A DNA stretch of 64,000 nt from Phragmites australis (taxonomy: Eukaryota; Streptophyta; Magnoliopsida; Poales; Poaceae). Shown here piece after piece: positions 57,780-64,000 of this stretch. The position numbers and the translations under genes were made by a program. The notes under the pieces were generated by a model. The model did not search any database, was not told where the DNA came from, and was given only the letters and a program-made list of their open reading frames with translations. Each line of letters starts with the position of its first letter. The stretch's first letter is position 1. The stretch is from positions 9,978,501 through 10,042,500 of the forward strand of contig NC_084935.1 of the NCBI RefSeq assembly GCF_958298935.1, given 5' to 3'.

Positions 57780-58269
57780 GTCGGCATTGGGGCCGCCGGG
57801 GCGTCCCAGATGCATGAACACCAGGGAAGGACGCCAGAAAGGCTCCCGGCGACTGTCTCCCTCGAGCGGCCCGAGGTCATGGCACGTCTCTTTCGGCCAG
57901 TCAGCCTAACCATGACTGTTGCGCGAGCATGGAAATCTCGTGGAAATTTCGTCGCTCCTTTCCAAACAAGACAAGCGAAATATTTTTTTATTAGGTACAA
58001 CGGAGGACGCATATAATTTACACATCACGCTCACGCCTCACTTATGCTCACGCTGTCACGCATGCGCATCTTAAAACACGCTAAACTCATAGTTTGCGAG
58101 CAGTACATTCTACTTAACACACGTATTTGTACCTAGCCCGGAATCCATCCCGTGAGCAATTAGGGTTAAAACCCTTGGTAAGCACCCATGTGAAAGCTAT
58201 GCTTCCAACGCGGGGGAGCTCAGTCCCTCAACTAGCGACTTTGCCAGATGAGCTGTGGCTAGTTCTAGA

Positions 58270-59295
58270 CACTACAACAACAAAAAAGCCTTCAACAACA
58301 GGAAAAAAAAAAACCTTCTAGACTGAAAAATGTTAATACTTTATCTGTCATATTTTGAACTTAAAAAAAAGCCTTCTAGGCACACTCTTTCAATAGTAGC
58401 GTTTTTATAAGCGTCTATACACTGGCATATAAAGATGCTTTTTGATATGATAGTGAAAATATCTCAAAGTGAAACGCTTAGGCCGTCTATAGCCAATTTA
58501 AGATGCTTTTTTGACACGGTATTAAAAACATCTCAAAGTGACATAATATTAGACATGCCTAGCATCTAGAGATGTTATAAAACGCAACATGTTTCTTGAC
58601 GTATAGTATTGTATATCTCTGAAATTCATAATGTATTTATATGGAGTTAGATGAGAAAATAGTTTATACTAAAATTGTACCTCAAGACGAGATCTACAAT
58701 TTTGTAGTTAATAACTTTTCCATTTGAAATCATTTGACCATCCAAATAATCGCCAAAAGGTTCGAAGAACAATGGACAAAAGAAATGCATATCTACTGTA
58801 GTCAGAATTGTGTGAGTTGAGTTGATTAGATGAGTGGGTGAGAATTCAATATGTCATGTGTTTGAGTCCAAAACCCACAAGCGCACATGTGGTCCAAGTG
58901 CCAAAAAATTATGATAACGATAATTATTATTTTTAGTATATATAGCATGTCTATATTAGTACACACGTAATATAGATATGTCTATAAAATTGTCTTTACA
59001 TTTCTTAACACCTAAAGACATGTTACTATACAATGTGCCTAAATTAATAAACACATAATATAAATATATCTATGAAAACATATTTAGATGTGGAGATATG
59101 CATCTAACGTCTCTATGAAACATCTTATATTTACTTAGACAAGCTTAAAAAATTCATAAATACTTGTCCTGACATAGTCCATGCGGAGATGCTCGTAACA
59201 CGTTTTATAAAAATGTCTCTACATTCCATTAGAAATAAAATAAAATATATCTAACCTACAAATAAAACATATCTATATGGACTTTTCTAGTTGTG
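58270..59295. mobile_element. Candidate CACTA-like element
   Basis: The left end cactacaacaacaaaaaagc is a textbook CACTA start. A possible right end, cacaactagaaaagtcc read inward, lies at 59295. Interior repeats such as aaaatatctcaaagtga recur. The 3 bp flanks (aga, atg) do not match, so the right boundary is uncertain. Confidence 0.4.
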
Positions 59296-59299
59296 ATGC

Positions 59300-60185
59300 T
59301 TTGCTTACCACTTTTTTAGTACAACTTGAGTTCAAACATGCGATGCATTTATGAGATTCCATCCAAATAATTTTAGCCATTCAATCCTAAGTTGTATCGA
59401 AGTTATAAGAAAATGGTTTTACATGTAGCAGTGGTCTAATAGATTCATCACGTTCGTTTTGCTGTTCTTGCTTGTATATACTAGTAGGAAACTTGGGCGC
59501 GTTGCGTCATCTGATTAAAAAAATAGCACGTGATTTACAGAAAATGTTGAAACTAGTTAACATAATGTTTATACAGAATTAGTCCACCACTTAGCTTCCA
59601 CCTACCACCGCCCCCTACCAACCCGGTGTCGCTAGAGAGGACGACGACAACCTAGGCCGGCGCACGGCTCGATGTCAATCCATGGTGACGAAAATGCTTT
59701 GGGATTTTGCGAAATTTCGGAACCAATGAGACATTGGCCACCTGTGCAGGACACTAGAAAAGACGCGACGCATGATTACACGGGAGGTCAGTGGATCTAG
59801 CGGAGCCGGTCACTGTTGATCTCTTGGAGCGGACCTGCGGGAGCAAACGGCCGAACCGCAATCTTCCGAGCAGCGGGGCAGGGCGGCCCAGCACAGTACA
59901 GCACGCGTCACGGCGTCACCGGCCAGCGGGGGCGCCACCGAGCGAGCGAGCGACGCCTCCTGCAGGTTCACGCACCGCGGAAGGCACCGCACGTCCTTTC
60001 TCCCGAAAAAGCAGGAGGGGCCTGCCGGCGCGAGCGGCGAGGGAACCTGATAGGCCTCTTGCCCTGATAAGGCTACGGACCGCGCTGTCTGTTGTGCAGC
60101 GAGCAGCGTGTGCTACCTGCCGGGCTCCACGCATAGACACCACCCACTTAGAAAATTTGAAATTTTGCCGTCTCAAACTTCGACC
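59300..60185. other. GC-rich island without a recognised gene
   Basis: 59590-60150 is GC-rich, with a 142-codon plus-strand ORF (59791-60219) rich in Arg/Ala/Pro that matches nothing I know. Could be a gene remnant or CpG-rich repeat. Confidence 0.35.
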
Positions 60186-60187
60186 TA

Positions 60188-60441
60188 GTCCCTCCGATTA
60201 TAAATATATATCGTTTTAGACTTATGCATAAGGATTAAGAAAATAGATCAAATAATTTTATTATCCTTTATTTATTCTGTATTGAAAAAAATAACTCATT
60301 TATTTATGAGAGTAATATCATTTATTAAATAAGGGTAAAACGGAAACTAAAGAGAAAAAAGTGCATAGAAGTTCGAGAATGACTTATATTTAAAAAATAG
60401 TTGAGGAGACTAAAATAACCTATATTTACAACCAGAGGAAG
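60188..60441. mobile_element. Stowaway-like MITE
   Basis: 254 bp, TA flanks at 60186-60187 and 60442-60443. Ends gtccctccgattataaata and, reversed, cttcctctggttgtaaata. The internal part cgttttagactta pairs with ggttattttagtctcc. Nearly the same length as the MITE at 54390 and related ends. Confidence 0.75.
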
Positions 60442-60445
60442 TATT

Positions 60446-62394
60446 AGGTTATAATGCCGTTCAAGTCAATAACATATGCGATTGTCTAAGCCTGTAATTA
60501 TGAATCAGAACGTCAAATAAATAAAATCTAGTTTTAACGGTGACAAACCATCTGTTGGCTCCTTTGTTTACCTCTCCTTTTGCCACTCTTTCATGGCTCA
60601 GCTTAAAATCTGATCGAACTTAGCTATATGGGAGCTATAAACTTCAGTCTGAAATATGATTCTTTTAGAGTCAAGGGTCCCTAGCTATTGGATGCTGATC
60701 CTACAGACGATGCATCAGCTTCCACCCATCTCTCTCTTGTGCGCGATACTGTTCATCTTCCTCCCTGTCGTTCTTCCTCCCCTGTTGGGCCGTTGCCTTG
60801 CCTCTCTCCCACCGCCACCAGCGGCCAGCAGCGCCCCAGCGTCCACCACCACAGCCGGGTTGTCTTGCCTCTCACGTCATCCTTAGACCAGAGAAACCTC
60901 GCGATTAAAACCATGCCGGCAAACTCCATGGACTGTAAGCTTCGATAATTCTAGGCGTTTTGAGATGTAGAAGATGTGGCTAGTTATGCTAGTCTCAACT
61001 CGATCTCAATTGGCATGCGGGTAAATCTAAGAATATGTCTAATGGAATCTTTTCACAGTCTAAATTTCTATCGTAAAAGGATCTTCGTTTCCTTCAGTAC
61101 TCCAACAATTTTTTTTTATAATTTTTGTTAAAAAAAATTTCCAAGTCATTTCTTCCATAAAATGAAGGGAAATATAGTTTGAGATGATGTAATGCCCGTA
61201 GCACACGGTATCATGCTTACTATCATAGCTAGCCCTTCTTAACTATAAGAAGAAAGCAAGAGTCCTAAGTAACTAGCTATGCTCACTAGAGTAACGTACA
61301 AATACCACTGTCGATGCAGACTTGTTTGCTCACTCTGCACTCAACTCTTTCTAGTAGTAATATTTGTACTGTTGTGGATAAATAAAAAGAAAAATCCGTT
61401 GAAACAATAGATTCAGTGCATGCTTTAGTTACGTCTCCTTTAGCACATTCCATTATATATTCCATTGAACCTTCATATAAAAATATTCCATTGAACCTTG
61501 TTTTCCACGGATCTTATCTCTAGCACTATCATGGGAATACTGTATAAAACTAACGGAAACTATATCATTCCAGGAAGCATGCAGGCAGCCAAAAGGAATG
61601 TTCCTCGTAGCAACTTCTGTGCCTACCACTCTAGCAGTGTATCACCAGGCCAGTTCACCACAACATAAAAAATAATTCTCCAAACAATGAAAAAAGAAGG
61701 TTCTATCTGAGAATATGCACGTGCGCAAACGGCTATAAATACTACTTACATTCGTTTTCGTTTACTTGTCGTGTTTTTTTTTTACAAAAAGCTTATAGAT
61801 ACTAAAACTTTCATATTATTAGATTTGTTATAAAATATACTTTATTAGTATCGTGTACTTCTAAGTATTCATAATTTTTTCATAGAAAAAACGTGAGACC
61901 AAAATTGCTATATTAAAAAAATAGTGACAAGTAAAAAAAAAGATGTAGTATATTATTTCTTCAGGTCACCTTCGGAGGCGAACACGTTTTCAGGGGTTTG
62001 GGGAATTCTTTTGCTTTAATGTACAATATTCTAGCTTTAGTGTACAATAAGAAAAGAGAAGACATATGAAATTCTAGCTTTTTATCACAAAAGATGGCCT
62101 ATTTCTCTCTCACACACACATATATATATATGACTGCAGATGATCGAGCCAGCTTTTTTCCACGCTCGCCCTAGCTGAGCCTTTCATGAGTCAACAAATC
62201 AAGAGAGTCAATTCGTTAATACCAGTACACATCTAACCCACCCACTAGAGTATGCATGCGGAGATTCATTTGTTGATTTAAATCGTTAAAATGCAATATC
62301 TCTAGAATTACATATCTGATTTTCGATCCGTTTAAAGCATACTGTTAGAAAAAAAATACGTTTAACAAAATGAGATCCATGAAGGCTATATTTT
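60446..62394. other. No gene seen
   Basis: AT-rich intergenic sequence. A CA/TA microsatellite lies near 62110-62132. ORFs at 60656-60948 lack domains. Confidence 0.45.
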
Positions 62395-63150
62395 GATGAA
62401 GTTTTATGATCATTTTACAGTTACAACATGGTAGGCATCCAGTTGCGCCTTGTGCTATATTGCAATTACAACTTAGGTTGTAGTTGTGTTTCAGAGACAC
62501 TCTAGTTACGATAATATAGTTACAATATATTAGATACTCTAGTTATGACAATACATTATCGAGTAAGGACTAGTTACAATATAATAGACACTCTAGTTAT
62601 AACATGGTAAATATTCTAGTTGTAATACTTTAGGGGTCGGGTCTCGATCCGAGTTGTCCTTAGGGAACAGGACGTGTGACTTCCTCAAACGAAACGAATG
62701 TGGCTTTCGTGATAAGGCAAATCCTTCGTTCGGTACAATCGAAATCAAGGATGAAGTAGATGAATATTCTCTAATCCCAGAGGATATCTCTTGGATCTCA
62801 AGCTCTTATTTTTGCAACGTTAGCCGCAGCCCCCAAATAGTACCCCCGGCGGCTACACAACTCTCTCTTGGTAGTCGAGTGTGGACTAGTTACTAATTAT
62901 GACAATACATTATTAAGTGAGTACTAGTAACAATATAATAGACACTCTAGTTATAACATGATACATATTTTAGTTACAATATGCTAGTCGAGTATGAATT
63001 AGTTACAATACGGTAGACAATCTAGTTATAACATGTTAAATAATATAGTTATAACATTGCTGATTGCAATATGATCACAACTAGTTACAGTTAATCAGCC
63101 TCGTCCGGTAAGTTGCAATCTTAATATTCATATAATTGTAATCGCTTTAT
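62395..63150. repeat. Diffuse array of short repeats (tagttataacatggta / gttacaatataatagaca types)
   Basis: Motifs ctagttataacatg, gttacaatat and agacactctagtta recur irregularly every 20-40 bp from 62395 to 62630 and again from 62885 to 63150. They are separated by about 250 bp of unrelated sequence (62634-62880). Confidence 0.7.
62634..62880. other. Non-repetitive insert splitting the short-repeat array
   Basis: Begins ggggtcgggtctcgatccga and has normal composition. An open plus-strand frame (62654-62896) reads GTIEIKDEVDEYSLIPEDIS. The source was not recognised; candidates are an organellar insertion or a captured exon. Confidence 0.45.
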
Positions 63151-63302
63151 ACCTATAATCACAATAGGTAGTTACAATTATTTTGTGTTTATAGTTATAA
63201 TCACTCTATATATGTAGGTGGGACATACCTATAATCACAATAGGTAGTTACAATTATTTTGTGTTTATAGTTATAATCACTCTATATACGTAGGTGGGAC
63301 AG
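63151..63302. repeat. 76 bp tandem duplication
   Basis: acctataatcacaataggta starts at 63151 and again at 63227. The copies differ at about one position (tatatatg versus tatatacg), so the duplication is recent. Confidence 0.9.
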
Positions 63303-63646
63303 GCTTGGTCATCTAAGTGCGTCAGCAGGGTTGGTGGGTGAAAGCATGCTGAATCAGTGGGACTGACGTGTGCATCTGAGCTTGATTGATTGCTCTGTCG
63401 GACACGCACGCGGGCTGTGCACATGCTGTAGGTACAGCAAGTATATGCGTAGTATAGACATACAATATATTCTTTTAGGCCATAACAAAGTGCCAAAAGA
63501 AGAATCAGGCTCCAACCAAATTTAGTTGGAGCCGCCCAGCTGCCCAATCAGCACACCACACATTTGTCCCTCTAGTCTAGCAGCAAGCTCCTCACAAGCT
63601 CCTCCTCATTGGTTCGTCGAGGCCAAAACAAGCAAGCAAAATTTGA

Positions 63647-64000
63647 TCATCCGTCGAAGCCGGTCCGGCTCCAGACGGCGTCGCGCACCCGGGACATGTC
63701 CCGGCCCTTGAGCGTCCGGCCGGCGCCCTCCACCACCGACGCCCGCGCCTGCCGCCGAGCCAGGTACACGTGCGGGGGCACCCACCCACCACCAACGTCC
63801 TTCTCCTCCTCCTCCTCCACGAACGACTCCGGCTCCGCGAAGCGGCTCGGCCAGGCGGGGACCTCGACCGGCGCCGACGCCGCCACCTGCCGCCCGTCCC
63901 CGAACGCCCGGCTCAGCCCGCCCTGCACCCCGCGCCGCGGCGCCCGCCCGCCCACCGTTGCCCTCCCCTCCGCCTCCCAGGCTGCGCCGGTGCCGGGCCC
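63647..64000 (-). CDS. Senescence regulator S40-like (DUF584) protein, 3' part
   Basis: The minus-strand frame is open from the window edge (64000) to TGA at 63649-63647, covering 117 codons. The start lies outside the window. The C-terminus has the S40/DUF584 signature: WVPPHVYLARRQ, then a short linker, then GRTLKGRDMSRVRDAVWSRT and GFDG at the end. An acidic stretch (FVEEEEEKDVGGG) precedes it. S40 proteins are small plant nuclear proteins linked to leaf senescence and stress (family knowledge). The members I know are single-exon and 130-200 residues long, so most of this one is probably present. GC-rich like other grass single-exon genes; no defect seen. Confidence 0.85.
   Translation of the reverse strand, partial: GPGTGAAWEAEGRATVGGRAPRRGVQGGLSRAFGDGRQVAASAPVEVPAWPSRFAEPESFVEEEEEKDVGGGWVPPHVYLARRQARASVVEGAGRTLKGRDMSRVRDAVWSRTGFDG

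Overview
This window looks like nuclear DNA from a grass (Poaceae). The genes have GT-AG introns and GC-rich first exons. They sit in a matrix of Mutator-like (MULE), CACTA, hAT-like and Stowaway-like DNA transposons and Ty3/gypsy LTR retrotransposons of kinds typical of grass genomes. I cannot name the species from sequence alone. Only three genes look functional: an SR-like RNA-binding protein (minus strand, CDS 3718-7211), a plastid-type RidA deaminase (plus strand, CDS 25152-27308), and the 3' part of a senescence-regulator S40-like gene running off the right edge (minus strand, 63647-64000). I spliced the first two by hand; exon lengths sum to whole codons and the joined proteins read through the expected domains.

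Layout. 1-3250: AT-rich DNA with a probable non-autonomous hAT element. 3250-8490: the SR-like gene with a leader exon and TATA box. 8578-14682: a 6.1 kb MULE with about 100 bp terminal inverted repeats and a 9 bp target duplication (8/9 match), inserted about 100 bp upstream of that TATA box. It carries decayed mudrA, plant-mobile-domain (PMD) and zinc-finger/coiled-coil genes. 14842-18228: a second, eroded MULE with another copy of the coiled-coil gene, then a small MULE-type MITE with a perfect 9 bp target duplication. 18440-22270: LTR fragments, one split by a 1.06 kb DNA transposon. 22440-24331: two gene fragments in the same orientation (coclaurine N-methyltransferase-like and PP2C phosphatase-like), both dead. 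25152-28710: RidA and a degenerate partial duplicate of its exon 5.

29916-54136 is one nested retrotransposon locus. The outer element is a Tat-like gypsy element read on the minus strand, with roughly 690 bp LTRs, a perfect 5 bp target duplication, gag, reverse transcriptase, two RNase H-like regions, integrase, and an extra ORF on the opposite strand. Inside it lie part of a second, oppositely oriented Tat-like element, a gag zinc-knuckle fragment of another family, and two long solo LTRs of one family, each with a perfect 5 bp target duplication.

54388-63302 holds two Stowaway-like MITEs of nearly equal size, a CACTA element with intact-looking ends, two weaker CACTA candidates, a 91 bp tandem duplication, and a diffuse short-repeat array with a 76 bp tandem duplication. 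The S40-like gene ends the window.

The genes do not form a pathway. The main biology is successive transposon nesting around a few conserved genes, decay rich in transition-type nonsense codons, and capture or duplication of host gene fragments. All calls come from reading the sequence; no database search was run.
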